A stretch of 64,000 nt of DNA from Bradyrhizobium sp. ISRA430. GTDB taxonomy: Bacteria; Pseudomonadota; Alphaproteobacteria; Rhizobiales; Xanthobacteraceae. The notes under the pieces were generated by a model that did no database searches, was not told where the DNA came from, and worked only from the letters and a program-made list of their open reading frames with translations. The translations under genes were made by a program, and so were the position numbers. This document shows positions 52,278-61,476 of the stretch, one piece after another (position 1 is the first letter of the stretch; each line of letters opens with the position of its first letter). The DNA lies in assembly GCF_029909975.1 (NCBI RefSeq), contig NZ_CP094516.1, positions 1,984,001 to 2,048,000 on the forward strand, given 5' to 3'.

Positions 52278-54302
52278 ATGAACCTGGAGCAGCCAGCAAA
52301 GACCGTCCTGATTTGCTCGTGTGAAGACACGATGGGGCTTGATGTTGCCGCGATCAAGCGCGGATGCGGCAACAGCGACATCAGTTGCTTTCGTCACCTG
52401 TGCGGGGTCGAGCTCGACCACTTTCGCGAAGTTGCAAAGGCAAACGGCCCTCTGACCGTTGCCTGCACGTATCAGCAATCATTGTTTGCGGAGGAAGCGG
52501 GTGAGCGCTCCGCGCCAGTCGCTTTTGTGAACATTCGCGAGACGGCCGGCTGGTCGTCCGAAGGCGCGCAAGCCGGCCCCAAAATGGCGGCGTTGCTCGC
52601 TGCGAGCGCGGTGCAGGCGCCCGATTATCCATTGGTTACGCTTGCTAGCGATGGGGTCGTCCTGATCTACGGCCGAGACGAGGCGGCGATTGAAGCCGGG
52701 CGGCTGCTTTCAGATCACCTCGATGTGACAGTGATGCTGACCGAGCCGGGCGAAATCACTCCGCCTGGGGCAACTCCCTTCCCGGTCGTCAAGGGAACAA
52801 TCCGTACCGCCAGCGGACATTTGGGCGCTTTCGAGCTCACGATCGACGACTACGCCCGCCCGCGTCCCTCCTCGCGCGACCATTACGTTTTCGAAAATCC
52901 GCGCAGCGGCGCCACCTCGCACTGCGACATCGTCCTCGACCTGTCGGGAGCGAGACCGCTATTTCCGGCGCATGATCTGCGCGATGGTTATCTGCGGGCC
53001 GATCCCAAGGACCCGAGCGCCATGCTGCGCGTCGTCCTGAGCGCCCGAGATCTCGTCGGACGCTTCGACAAGCCCAAATATATCGAATTCACGCCCGACC
53101 TTTGCGCTCATGCGCGCTCGAACTTGATCGGCTGCCATCGCTGTCTCGATCTATGTCCAACGAGCGCGATCACACCGGCCGGCAATCATGTTGCCATCAA
53201 CGCCGAAATTTGCGCCGGTTGCGGCCACTGTGCCGCGGCTTGTCCCACGGGAGCGGCATCGTACACGTTGCCGCCCGCGGACGCGCAACTCCAGACCATC
53301 CGCGCCATGCTGCTCGCCTACCACCAGGCGGGCGGATCGAATCCCATCCTGTTGCTGCACGAGGGACAGCATGGCGCGCCCCTCATCGACGCCCTCGCCC
53401 GTCACGGAGACGGGCTGCCTGCCCGGGTCATCCCTCTGGCCGTCAACGAGGTGACACAGGTTGGGCTTGAGGCCATCATCGGGGCCTTTGCCTACGGCGC
53501 ATCCGCGCTGCGGATTCTACTCCGCGCCAAGCCGCGGCATGACGTGACCGGCCTCATGCAAACCATTGGCATGGCGGAGGCCATCCTTGCGGGCCTCGGA
53601 TTTGATGAGCGTCGAGTTACGACGATCGATACGGACGATCCCGATGCGTTGCTGGGTCAACTGAAAGACATCGGACAATTAGCTGCGGTGAAGACGCCTG
53701 CGACGTTCAAGACTGTCGGCAAGCGGCGTGACCTGCTTCGCTTCGCGTTGGGCGAACTGCATCGCCTTGCACCGAAGCCAGTTGACGTCATCGCGCTGCC
53801 GCACGGCGCGCCGATCGGCGCGGTGAGCGTCGATACCGGCGGATGCACGCTGTGCCTTTCCTGCGTCTCGGCCTGCCCGACCGGTGCGCTGCGCGACGAT
53901 CCCGACCGTCCGGTACTCAAATTCGTCGAAGATGCCTGCGTGCAATGTGGGTTATGCCAGAGCACCTGTCCCGAGAAGGTCATCACGCTTAAGCCGCAGA
54001 TCGACTTCCGCGCCGGCCGCGCGCCCGCGATCGTGATCAAGGAGGAAGAGCCTGCGTTTTGCATCCGCTGTGGCACGGCGTTCGGCGTGAAGAGCACGAT
54101 CGATCGGATCGCGGCAAAGCTGGAGGGCCGGCATTGGATGTATCCGGCCGGCGACAAGCGCCTCGACGCCATCAGAATGTGCGCGGATTGCCGCGTGACG
54201 GTAATGAGCGAACAGCAGTTCGATCCCTTCGAGGGCGTGCCGGAACGCGCCCCGCCCCGAACCGCCGAGGATTACGTGCCCCGATCGGAGAGCAAGACCT
54301 AA
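52278..54302 (+). CDS. Multi-cluster 4Fe-4S ferredoxin-like protein, fdh-associated
   Basis: The 674-residue cytoplasmic Fe-S protein opens with a Cys-rich segment (LICSCEDTM, then Cys near residues 30, 37, 42 and 63). It carries four ferredoxin-type cluster motifs in two pairs: CHRCLDLCP and CAGCGHCAAACP near residues 285-320, and CTLCLSCVSACP and CVQCGLCQSTCP near 522-562. CxxC pairs near 594 and 634 may bind zinc. Between the pairs is a domain of about 190 residues with NPILLLHEGQHG. This layout suggests an electron hub linking formate oxidation or sulfur delivery to another carrier. GGGAGG lies only one base before the ATG, which is unusually close. It is divergent from the accessory operon. 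Confidence 0.85.
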   Translation: MNLEQPAKTVLICSCEDTMGLDVAAIKRGCGNSDISCFRHLCGVELDHFREVAKANGPLTVACTYQQSLFAEEAGERSAPVAFVNIRETAGWSSEGAQAGPKMAALLAASAVQAPDYPLVTLASDGVVLIYGRDEAAIEAGRLLSDHLDVTVMLTEPGEITPPGATPFPVVKGTIRTASGHLGAFELTIDDYARPRPSSRDHYVFENPRSGATSHCDIVLDLSGARPLFPAHDLRDGYLRADPKDPSAMLRVVLSARDLVGRFDKPKYIEFTPDLCAHARSNLIGCHRCLDLCPTSAITPAGNHVAINAEICAGCGHCAAACPTGAASYTLPPADAQLQTIRAMLLAYHQAGGSNPILLLHEGQHGAPLIDALARHGDGLPARVIPLAVNEVTQVGLEAIIGAFAYGASALRILLRAKPRHDVTGLMQTIGMAEAILAGLGFDERRVTTIDTDDPDALLGQLKDIGQLAAVKTPATFKTVGKRRDLLRFALGELHRLAPKPVDVIALPHGAPIGAVSVDTGGCTLCLSCVSACPTGALRDDPDRPVLKFVEDACVQCGLCQSTCPEKVITLKPQIDFRAGRAPAIVIKEEEPAFCIRCGTAFGVKSTIDRIAAKLEGRHWMYPAGDKRLDAIRMCADCRVTVMSEQQFDPFEGVPERAPPRTAEDYVPRSESKT

Positions 54303-54339
54303 GACGCGGACTCTTGCCTAATAACCCCTGCGTCCTCGC

Positions 54340-55629
54340 CTATTGCGAGGTGGCGCGGGAGAGGAAATCCGTCAGCGCGCGGCGGTCTTCGGCCGAGCCA
54401 ATTCGCTGCTCCGGCATCTTCGTTCCGGGCGTGTAGGCAGTCGGCCCCACTTCAAACAGCTTTGCGACGGTCTCCGGGGTCCAGACGATTTCCATCTTCT
54501 TGAGCGCCTCGGAAAACCGGTAGCCGGGGAGCGAGGCGATTCTTCGGCCGAACAATCCGGCAAGCGTTGGACCTGCACGTTGCGCCTCCTTCGCCGACAG
54601 GGTGTGGCAGGCAACGCAGGCGCGAAAGACCTCGGCGCCGCGGTCGCCTGCATAGGTAGCCAGCGGATCGGCTGGCGTCCCAAACAAGTTCGAACCGACC
54701 GGCTCGCCGCTCTGCACATTCCAGCGGCGGATCTTTCCGTCCGCACCTCCGGTGACGAGCGTCGCTGCATCATGCAGGAAAACGACCGACCAAACAGGAG
54801 ACTCAGGTCCAACGAGCGTCCGCAGCACACTCCGGGACTTGCGCTCGACAATGGCGACCGTGCCGCCGATGCCTGCGGCGGCGATCAGTGCCCCGTCATC
54901 GGAGAGCGCCAGGGCGATGATCGGTGCCGAGCCTGCCGCTGCCTCGCCGGATGGCTTTCCATCCGCCGTCAGCATGCGCAGCTTGCCGTCGGCACTTGCC
55001 ACGACGATCTCGCCATCGGGCGCGACAGCGACCGCGTTTGGTGGCGCCGGCAATGCCACAGTCTCCGACTGGCCGTCCGGCAAACGCCAGATGCGCAACG
55101 CAAGATCGTAGCCGACACTCACAAGCGACTTGCCATCGGGAGCGAAGGCAACGCCATTGACATTCAGTGCGTGGCCCTCGAATGCGCGGGATGAACCATC
55201 GGCCAAGGACCAGAGCCGCACGCTGTGGTCCCACGAGGCCGATGCGAGCTCCGATCCATCCGGCGAGACGCTGAGTGCGGCGACGGGGCCAGTATGCCCC
55301 TCAAGGATCTGGTCGGGCTGCTGCCGGCCCGCCGTCCACACCGCAATCCGGGCGTCGGCGCCCGCCGTGATCATCCGACCGTCCTTCAGGAAAGCGACCG
55401 CATTGACGGCATCAACATGATACCGCAGCACCTCGTTGGCCGCTTCAGTCTTCAGCGACCAGCGGACGGCCGCCGTGTCGAAGCTCCCCGACAATAGGCT
55501 TTCCCCATCAGGCGAAACTGCGAGTGCCCGAACGGCGCCGCCGTGGCCTGCCATCTCGGCATGTGCGGCGAACGCAGCTAGGGCGGCAACGACGGCCACC
55601 GCGACCCTTGCGCGCGAAGCCAATCCCAT
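54340..55629 (-). CDS. WD40 beta-propeller fused to a C-terminal cytochrome c
   Basis: The 429-residue exported protein has a Sec signal peptide (VAVAVVAALAAFAAHA). About seven WD40-like blades follow (for example GHGGAVRALAVSPDGESLLS and ASASWDHSVRLWSLADG). A class I cytochrome c domain follows near residues 325-429, with heme motif CVACH and a distal Met in KMPEQRI. It probably carries electrons in the periplasm while the propeller docks a partner. It converges on the ferredoxin gene, with 37 bases between stops. Similar proteins occur near formate and other dehydrogenase loci, as I recall. The redox partner is unknown. Confidence 0.87.
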   Translation of the reverse strand: MGLASRARVAVAVVAALAAFAAHAEMAGHGGAVRALAVSPDGESLLSGSFDTAAVRWSLKTEAANEVLRYHVDAVNAVAFLKDGRMITAGADARIAVWTAGRQQPDQILEGHTGPVAALSVSPDGSELASASWDHSVRLWSLADGSSRAFEGHALNVNGVAFAPDGKSLVSVGYDLALRIWRLPDGQSETVALPAPPNAVAVAPDGEIVVASADGKLRMLTADGKPSGEAAAGSAPIIALALSDDGALIAAAGIGGTVAIVERKSRSVLRTLVGPESPVWSVVFLHDAATLVTGGADGKIRRWNVQSGEPVGSNLFGTPADPLATYAGDRGAEVFRACVACHTLSAKEAQRAGPTLAGLFGRRIASLPGYRFSEALKKMEIVWTPETVAKLFEVGPTAYTPGTKMPEQRIGSAEDRRALTDFLSRATSQ

Positions 55630-56023
55630 CAGTCTTTGCCGGCCACGGTTATCGCCATGTCCTCAACAATGCCCGAAGTGCTGACCTGAATAAATGTCCG
55701 CGGCGCCGCAGCTACTTCTCTGGCCGCTATTGTCTTTGGGGTGAGCCCTTGGCGCCGTCTGCATTCCAGTGGACCCTGCGGACTTCAGCCGGAGCCTGCC
55801 CGAACGGACTGAACGAACGCGTGCCCAACATAAGGCGGCTGTTGGTGCTTTCACGCGAGATCCTCATTCGGTGGCCCCATCTCAAACGAGGAGGGATCGC
55901 TATCCGTTCCTCGATGTACAATGTATCAGCCAGCCGGTCGTGGCATTTCTTCCTTGAATGGCGGCGGCGCCAGTCCTAGCCTTGGCTCGTCACGTCTTTG
56001 CTCGTCACGTCAAGGAAGACGGC
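55630..56023. other. Intergenic region, no gene recognised
   Basis: About 390 bases between the cytochrome c fusion and the first small membrane protein. Several frames are open, but none has a motif or start signal. A 12-base direct repeat, GCTCGTCACGTC at 55985-55996 and 56000-56011, lies just upstream of the next start. Confidence 0.45.
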
Positions 56024-56260
56024 ATGCAGGGGCGATCCGGACGATTGCTGCGGATGATCTCACGACTGCGCGCCGTTCGCGTGCTCATGGTCGCACCGGA
56101 TCCTGCGACACAACAAGCCTCGCCTCTCCTCATCATGGCCGTCATCGTGCTCGGGCTGCTAGTCGCCGTCTTGGAGGTGGACTTGCACAGTGCCGAACTT
56201 CAATCGTTGGGATTGATCAGCGATGCGTTCTCGGTCGAGCCGATCTTTAAGAGCCCATGA
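56024..56260 (+). CDS. Small single-pass membrane protein, unknown function
   Basis: The 78-residue predicted protein has a basic N-terminus (MQGRSGRLLRMISRLRAVRV) followed by a hydrophobic segment, PLLIMAVIVLGLLVAVLEVD, and a polar end. GGAAG precedes ATG 56024 by about 7 bases, which I prefer to the longer frame from 55958. No family is recognised. A 40-residue gene follows 83 bases on. Confidence 0.5.
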   Translation: MQGRSGRLLRMISRLRAVRVLMVAPDPATQQASPLLIMAVIVLGLLVAVLEVDLHSAELQSLGLISDAFSVEPIFKSP

Positions 56261-56343
56261 CAACGAGGTTAGAGCGCCCGCCTGAGTTGCTCACCTCAAG
56301 CCTCCTTCGTAAGATGCAGCTTCTTAACGATGGAGATTTGCCG

Positions 56344-56466
56344 ATGAAGGCCTTTCTGCTCGGCTGCGGAGCGGCCGTTGTGATCGCAATTGCGGCAATG
56401 GCTATCTTGGATCAGGTGCAGGAGCCTGTTGCCCAGGCGTTTGCTACGACCGGCGTGCGGCTCTAG
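56344..56466 (+). CDS. 40-residue membrane peptide of Bradyrhizobium type
   Basis: The predicted peptide MKAFLLGCGAAVVIAIAAMA continues through VQEPVAQAF to end FATTGVRL. Short proteins of just this pattern recur in Bradyrhizobium genomes as I remember them, usually unannotated. GGAG lies about 8 bases before ATG 56344. One hydrophobic segment fills the first half. The function is unknown. Confidence 0.6.
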   Translation: MKAFLLGCGAAVVIAIAAMAILDQVQEPVAQAFATTGVRL

Positions 56467-56652
56467 GTTTGCCTGGCTGGAGGCGCCCGGAGCGTTCGCC
56501 TGAAATCCATGTTCATGCGGCGATGCGGGACCATATCATCCGCAATCCGCCGCCCGGTTTGCCAGCTTCGACACGTGGGCGTCGATGCAGGCGACGCGGC
56601 ATCCGGCTGGCTGACTCCGGAGGCCTGACAGCCAAGCGGTATGACGCGATCG

Positions 56653-57213
56653 TCAGCCGCCAAATCGCTTGACCAGTTTTGAGCTCTTCGCTGTCTCAAT
56701 TTGCTGCTTGGTCAAGTCGCTGCCGACGCTCAATCCTTTCGTCATGAGGTTGCCGCCCAATGCCGCCGCCTGCCTCTCGTTGGTGTAGTCTATCTCGACG
56801 TGATCAACACTCATGAGATGACCAAGCTCATGGGCCCAGGCGCGTCCATTGGCGAAGTCATTGCCATACCACTGGACAAAGCTGGCCGGCTCGGGATCGC
56901 TATGAAGGTATGAGCTCCCACCCGCGGAGAGATTTTCGATCGGATTGACCAGATAAATATGGACTGCATTATCCGGAGCATGGCGGAGGCTGAGAACATC
57001 CAGCATCCGCTGGTCATTGTTGCGGGCGCTCTTTGCCATATCGAGCGGCTTGTCTATCAGGCAATCATTGATCACGAACGCAATCTTGGCCTTCGACCAG
57101 ATCGTATTGACGACATCGAGTGCTTTTTTGGCCGTGTCGCAACTCCATTTTCCAGACTCGGGAACGCCTCTCTCGGCAAATGGCGTGATGTAAATTTTCA
57201 ACGGAATGGACAT
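56653..57213 (-). CDS. Metzincin-like zinc metalloprotease
   Basis: The 186-residue predicted protease has the extended zinc motif HELGHLMSVDH (His128, Glu129, His132, His138), which fits HExxHxxGxxH apart from Ser in the Gly position. A Met in GNLMTKG about 20 residues on could form the Met-turn. No signal peptide is visible, so it may stay in the cytoplasm or leave by another route. I chose ATG 57213 (TTGGAG upstream) rather than 57243. It stands alone, opposite to the caspase-like gene. Substrate is unknown. Confidence 0.75.
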   Translation of the reverse strand: MSIPLKIYITPFAERGVPESGKWSCDTAKKALDVVNTIWSKAKIAFVINDCLIDKPLDMAKSARNNDQRMLDVLSLRHAPDNAVHIYLVNPIENLSAGGSSYLHSDPEPASFVQWYGNDFANGRAWAHELGHLMSVDHVEIDYTNERQAAALGGNLMTKGLSVGSDLTKQQIETAKSSKLVKRFGG

Positions 57214-57788
57214 AAGGTTCTCCAAAGTTAGATTCGACTTCATCTCCCATGCATTGCGAGCAAATGATGTTGGACAACGACTTGTAGATCAAGCTGCGGT
57301 GAACTGCTTGCTTCGGCATGCCGCACTGACTCAGCATTCGACATGCGAGCTTGCGCGGACATGAATCTCGATCGCAGATTGGCTCGGCCCGATCACCGGC
57401 ATGGGAACCCTCACGCACTGTCCTCTAAGGCGGCGGTTCCAGCCCATCACATGGCCCCGTCGACACATCGTTCGCTCGCTATGGGCGCGCCGTCCCCCAG
57501 CGGATCGATCAAGAGCGCAAACTATAGCTATATCAACATCTTGCGCCGCAACGATTGATCACCGAACGGGGGTACCGCCTAGTCGAGCCAGTTGACCTGC
57601 CACAATCTTCGGCGCGGCCTTGAACGCGTTCATTGCGCCAAACGACAACAAGGAGAGTGGACTGGGCTCGAGATTGTTACTGTACGGAGATTGGTAGTCG
57701 CCAGTAGCCTACGAATATTCAATTGAGAATTCTGCGCGGCCATTTTCGCGACACTACCATTCTTTGGGCAGATGCTGGATGTTTCGCC
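57214..57788. other. Intergenic region before caspase-like gene
   Basis: About 575 bases between divergently read protease genes. It must hold both promoters. The open frames in it are short and have no motif. No RNA-like fold was recognised. Confidence 0.4.
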
Positions 57789-59648
57789 ATGAGCTTCTAT
57801 AGGCGTCTCCGATTTTGTCTTCTCCTTGCCGCTTCGCTATTCCTGGCCTCTCAGCCCGCCTGGGCGACAAAGCGCGTGGCTTTGGTGGTCGGCAATTCCA
57901 GCTATCAAAACGCCCCGCTGCTTCCGAACCCGGCCAACGACGCTGCAGCCATCGCCACAACGTTGAGAGGTGCAGGTTTTGATGTGGTTGACTCGAGGCT
58001 CAACCTTGCGGCGACCGACATGCGGCGGGCATTGAGAGAATTCGCCGATCAAGCGCGCGAGGCCGACATCGCCCTGGTGTACTATGCAGGTCACGGTATC
58101 GAGATCGATGGGACAAACTATCTGATCCCGACAGACGCCAAGCTTGAACGTGACACTGACATCTATGACGAGGCGTTCTCGCTTGACCGTGTCTTGCTGG
58201 CGATCGAGCCTGCGCGACAGTTGCGCGTTGTGATTGTCGACGCATGCCGCAACAATCCTTTTGCCGACACGATGAAACGAACGGTTGCCTCGAGGTCGAT
58301 CAGCCGTGGGCTGGCCAGGGTCGAGCCCACCGTGTCCAACACGCTAATCGCGTTTGCGGCAAAGGCCGGATTAACGGCGCTTGACGGCAACAGTAAGAAT
58401 AGTCCGTACGCCACGGCTCTCGTGAAGTATATCGCAAAGCCGGGACTCGACCTGCGCAGGGCTTTCGGCTTCGTCCGCGACGACGTCTTGCAAGCCACGG
58501 GCAACCGACAGGAGCCGTATGTCTACGGCTCGCTGGGCGGCGAGGACGTTGCGCTGGTTCCTGCTCCCATGGCAGAGGAACCGACGCAAGCGGCCAACCC
58601 CCAGTCGGAAATACGTCGCGATTACGAACTGGCCCTGCAGCTCCGCAATAAGGCCGCGCTGAGTGCGTTCCTGACCCAGCATCCGGACGGGTATTACGCA
58701 AGTCTGGCCAAGCTTCAGCTCAACCAACTCGATGCCGAGGACGCGCGCATCGCAGCGACAGAGAAGGCGCGGCAGGCCGAGCAGCAGCAAGCGCGGCTCA
58801 AGTCCGAAGGCGCCCAGCGTGCCGACCAGGAAAAGGCGGCTGCGAATCTGAAGGTGGCGGAAGAGGCCCGTATTGCTGCCGAGAGGACAAAGCAAGCGGC
58901 GCAGGAGCAGGCAGCCGAGGCCGAGCGAAAGCGGACCGCATCGGAAGCCGCGATAGTCGCCGCGCTCTCCGGGACTAAGCCGGCCGTTGAAAATAACGTC
59001 GCGGCTAGTTCCGAAGCTGCCGCGCCTGTTCAGGATGACCAGGGCGCCAAGCTTGCTGCGCTGAGCACGGGACCGCAACAGACTGATATCGCCAAGGCCG
59101 ATATCGCGAAGTCCATCCAAAGCGAATTGAGCCGCGTTGGCTGTTTCAGCGGTGCCATCGACGGTCAATGGAATGCGGCTTCACAGCGCTCGCTGGCCCT
59201 CTTCAATCGGCACGCGGGAACCAAATTTGACGCCAAGCTTGCAAGTCTGGACGCGCTTGACGCGATCAAGCTCAAAGCGTCGCGGGTCTGTCCCCTGATC
59301 TGCGATCATGGTTACAGGGCTGACGGCGACCAGTGCAGCAGGATCACCTGTGCAGAGGGCTCGTTCCTCAACGACGACAATGAATGCGAGACGCGGCGCG
59401 GGAAGAAGCCCGTTGCAAAGCGCAATACCAACGAGCGTCCGTTTCGTGCAGACCGTTCGCCTCGCGAGAGGCCGAACCCGACTGCGGAGGTTCCGCGGCG
59501 ACAGGCGACTGCGAAGTCCAGCGGCGGGAGCGGCCAGATCGTTTGTGATCAATATCTGTGCCGTCAGGTCAGGAGCGGCTGTCACCTTGAGTACCGTGGC
59601 GGTGGCGGTCCCGGCGGCAACACTGGCAATGTCGAGGTCTGTCACTAG
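57789..59648 (+). CDS. Secreted caspase-like (C14) protein with coiled coil and peptidoglycan-binding-like region
   Basis: The 619-residue protein starts with a signal peptide (FCLLLAASLFLASQPAWA). Residues 28-255 form a caspase/metacaspase domain: RVALVVGNSSYQNAPLL, the catalytic His102 in YYAGHGIE and Cys153 in VDACRNNPF. Residues 300-430 are Ala/Glu/Gln/Lys-rich and probably a coiled coil. Residues 455-495 (IQSELSRVGCFSGAIDGQWN) resemble a peptidoglycan-binding domain. A Cys-rich, Arg-rich tail follows with eight or more Cys. I chose ATG 57789 so that the signal peptide is at the end. Target and activation are unknown. The hydrolase gene 138 bases downstream may be co-expressed. Confidence 0.87.
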   Translation: MSFYRRLRFCLLLAASLFLASQPAWATKRVALVVGNSSYQNAPLLPNPANDAAAIATTLRGAGFDVVDSRLNLAATDMRRALREFADQAREADIALVYYAGHGIEIDGTNYLIPTDAKLERDTDIYDEAFSLDRVLLAIEPARQLRVVIVDACRNNPFADTMKRTVASRSISRGLARVEPTVSNTLIAFAAKAGLTALDGNSKNSPYATALVKYIAKPGLDLRRAFGFVRDDVLQATGNRQEPYVYGSLGGEDVALVPAPMAEEPTQAANPQSEIRRDYELALQLRNKAALSAFLTQHPDGYYASLAKLQLNQLDAEDARIAATEKARQAEQQQARLKSEGAQRADQEKAAANLKVAEEARIAAERTKQAAQEQAAEAERKRTASEAAIVAALSGTKPAVENNVAASSEAAAPVQDDQGAKLAALSTGPQQTDIAKADIAKSIQSELSRVGCFSGAIDGQWNAASQRSLALFNRHAGTKFDAKLASLDALDAIKLKASRVCPLICDHGYRADGDQCSRITCAEGSFLNDDNECETRRGKKPVAKRNTNERPFRADRSPRERPNPTAEVPRRQATAKSSGGSGQIVCDQYLCRQVRSGCHLEYRGGGGPGGNTGNVEVCH

Positions 59649-59786
59649 CACGGCACAAAGCTGCCGCAGGCTCATCGGCAGCCATTGGGCCGCGCGGAAT
59701 TGGTATCATGAGTGCAGCGAACGACCGAGCATAACGTCAGTTCGGCCGTATCCTGTACCTGACGTGGCGGAAGCGGAGCGACCTGC

Positions 59787-60779
59787 GTGGTGGCCTGTGA
59801 GCTGGAGCAGAAGGACCTCAACGCCTTTCCGGGTGTGACGCTCTTCACGAAGCGGCAAGCGCCCGGCATGAAGCCCACAGCGGTCTATCTTCCGCCGAAA
59901 CACGTAACGGCCGCCACCAAGTTCGATGTCGTGATCTGGCTGCACGGCTTCTACGTCAGGGACCACGAATTCCTGTTCCACAATGATCCTGCACGGCTGC
60001 GCGAACAGGTCCGGGATTCCGGCAAGGACGTAGTGCTTATTGCGCCGTTCCTGGGCTACGAATATGCCGTCGGCCACAGCTTTGCCGGAAATTATAACGT
60101 GAAGGATTTGGCAGCCCCGAAATGGGGCGAACGCTACCTCGAGGAGATCCTTGGGGCTCTTGCAAAATTCCTGGGTGCTTCCTCGAATTCCATTCCTCAG
60201 CTCCAGGTCGGCAAGCTCGTCATCGCATGCCACTCCGGCGGCGGTAATGCCATGCGCAATCTTGTCGGGAGCCTCGGAAAGTATCAGTCGAACCTGACGG
60301 CATGTTGGGGATTTGACTGCCTCTACGGTGCCGGAGCACAACCCGACGATGCGACATTCTGGTATAAATGGCTGTCTGGGCAGAACGGCTGCGCGCTCGA
60401 GATCGTGTATGGTCCGTCAACTCTCCCGCAATCTGTGAAGCTGGATCTGATCGGACGTGGGCTGGCCACGATCGATGGCGATCGAGCTCAGCCACAGCGC
60501 CCTGCCCTCAAGAATCTCAGCGTAAGCCTGGGTCACTACGACTCGTTTCCGGCGTTCGGTCAGATGGTCAGGGTCAACGATCTGGATCCGGCCTTCGTGG
60601 ATCGCTTCATGATTCCGCAGGTCGCCGACCAGCCCCGGCTGAACCATAAGCCGGCGCCACAGCACGGGGAATTCCTCCAGCACGCGATTTCCAACGTTCG
60701 CGACGCTTTCCCCTTTCCGAAGGACATTCACTACATGATCGCCCGGGGCGGCTTCTTCAGCCGGCTGAGCAAACTGTAG
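59787..60779 (+). CDS. Alpha/beta-hydrolase-like protein
   Basis: The 330-residue protein has features of the alpha/beta-hydrolase fold. VVIWLHGFYVRDHEF is an HG oxyanion-hole strand. KLVIACHSGGGNAMRNL is a nucleophile elbow (Ser150) of the form CHSGG, which lacks the usual leading Gly. LGHYDSFPAFG near residue 275 could supply the His. No signal peptide is visible. The start is GTG 59787. It lies between the caspase-like gene and a convergent operon. The substrate is unknown; esterase or peptidase activity is possible. Confidence 0.7.
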   Translation: MVACELEQKDLNAFPGVTLFTKRQAPGMKPTAVYLPPKHVTAATKFDVVIWLHGFYVRDHEFLFHNDPARLREQVRDSGKDVVLIAPFLGYEYAVGHSFAGNYNVKDLAAPKWGERYLEEILGALAKFLGASSNSIPQLQVGKLVIACHSGGGNAMRNLVGSLGKYQSNLTACWGFDCLYGAGAQPDDATFWYKWLSGQNGCALEIVYGPSTLPQSVKLDLIGRGLATIDGDRAQPQRPALKNLSVSLGHYDSFPAFGQMVRVNDLDPAFVDRFMIPQVADQPRLNHKPAPQHGEFLQHAISNVRDAFPFPKDIHYMIARGGFFSRLSKL

Positions 60780-60812
60780 CCTTGCCACGCTCCGGCCTGG
60801 CAGATCCTTGGC

Positions 60813-61457
60813 TCACTTGATGGAATAAGATTTGATGTCGAACGACCAATTGTTCGACATCAGTTTTCCGCTGCTTTTGTCCGGCACGCGCAGCTCACTG
60901 GTCCAGGCAGAAAGATAGCTCAACGCCTCGGCCTGGCCTTGCAGCTTGCGGGGCAAGTCGGGCAAGTCGAGCAGTTGCACACGCCGCTCGCTCAGGATCG
61001 CAATCATCACCGCGGACCCGGTCGGCGGTGCGACGACATATTCAAATCCCCGCTGCCGTGCTGCCGGGGTCGGAACGACGAATTCGACGCCGGGCTTGAC
61101 GAGATTGATGTCGCCGCCGCCCGACTGCGCCAACAGCTCGGGAGTCGGAAAGATCTGGGACATGCGCCCTTCGGCATCGACATCGACCAGAATGAGATAT
61201 CCCGGCTTCCTGGCGGTCACGCCGAAAGACACCTTGCCGCCGACGCTGACGGTCTGACTCGGCAGGATCTCAAGAGACACACTTGCGGCATTGGTCTGCC
61301 CGCGCGCGGCCTGTACGGACCAGAGCCATGGTGCGTGCGCTGTACCGACATGCAGCGATGCCGGTGGCAGCGGTGCTGCAGACGCAGCCCCACTACCCAA
61401 CAGCAGCAGGAATGCGAACCATGGTCGCTCCGTGCGGATCGGCTGCGATGACGGCAT
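60813..61457 (-). CDS. Exported DUF4384-like protein
   Basis: The 214-residue exported protein has a signal peptide (FAFLLLLGSGAASA). A beta-rich domain of the DUF4384 type follows, seen in VSFGVTARKPGYLILVDVDA with EGRMSQIFPTPELL. DUF4384 domains often sit at the C-terminus of bacterial caspase-like proteins or beside them, as here. It follows the second caspase-like gene by 19 bases in the same direction. It probably binds a partner at the envelope rather than acting as an enzyme. Confidence 0.75.
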   Translation of the reverse strand: MPSSQPIRTERPWFAFLLLLGSGAASAAPLPPASLHVGTAHAPWLWSVQAARGQTNAASVSLEILPSQTVSVGGKVSFGVTARKPGYLILVDVDAEGRMSQIFPTPELLAQSGGGDINLVKPGVEFVVPTPAARQRGFEYVVAPPTGSAVMIAILSERRVQLLDLPDLPRKLQGQAEALSYLSAWTSELRVPDKSSGKLMSNNWSFDIKSYSIK

Positions 61458-61476
61458 GGCCTGCTTCCCCCAAAAG

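Noticed and set aside
57343..57558. 71-codon frame between the protease genes
   Set aside because: There is no ribosome site, the composition is that of a random GC-rich frame, and no motif is present.
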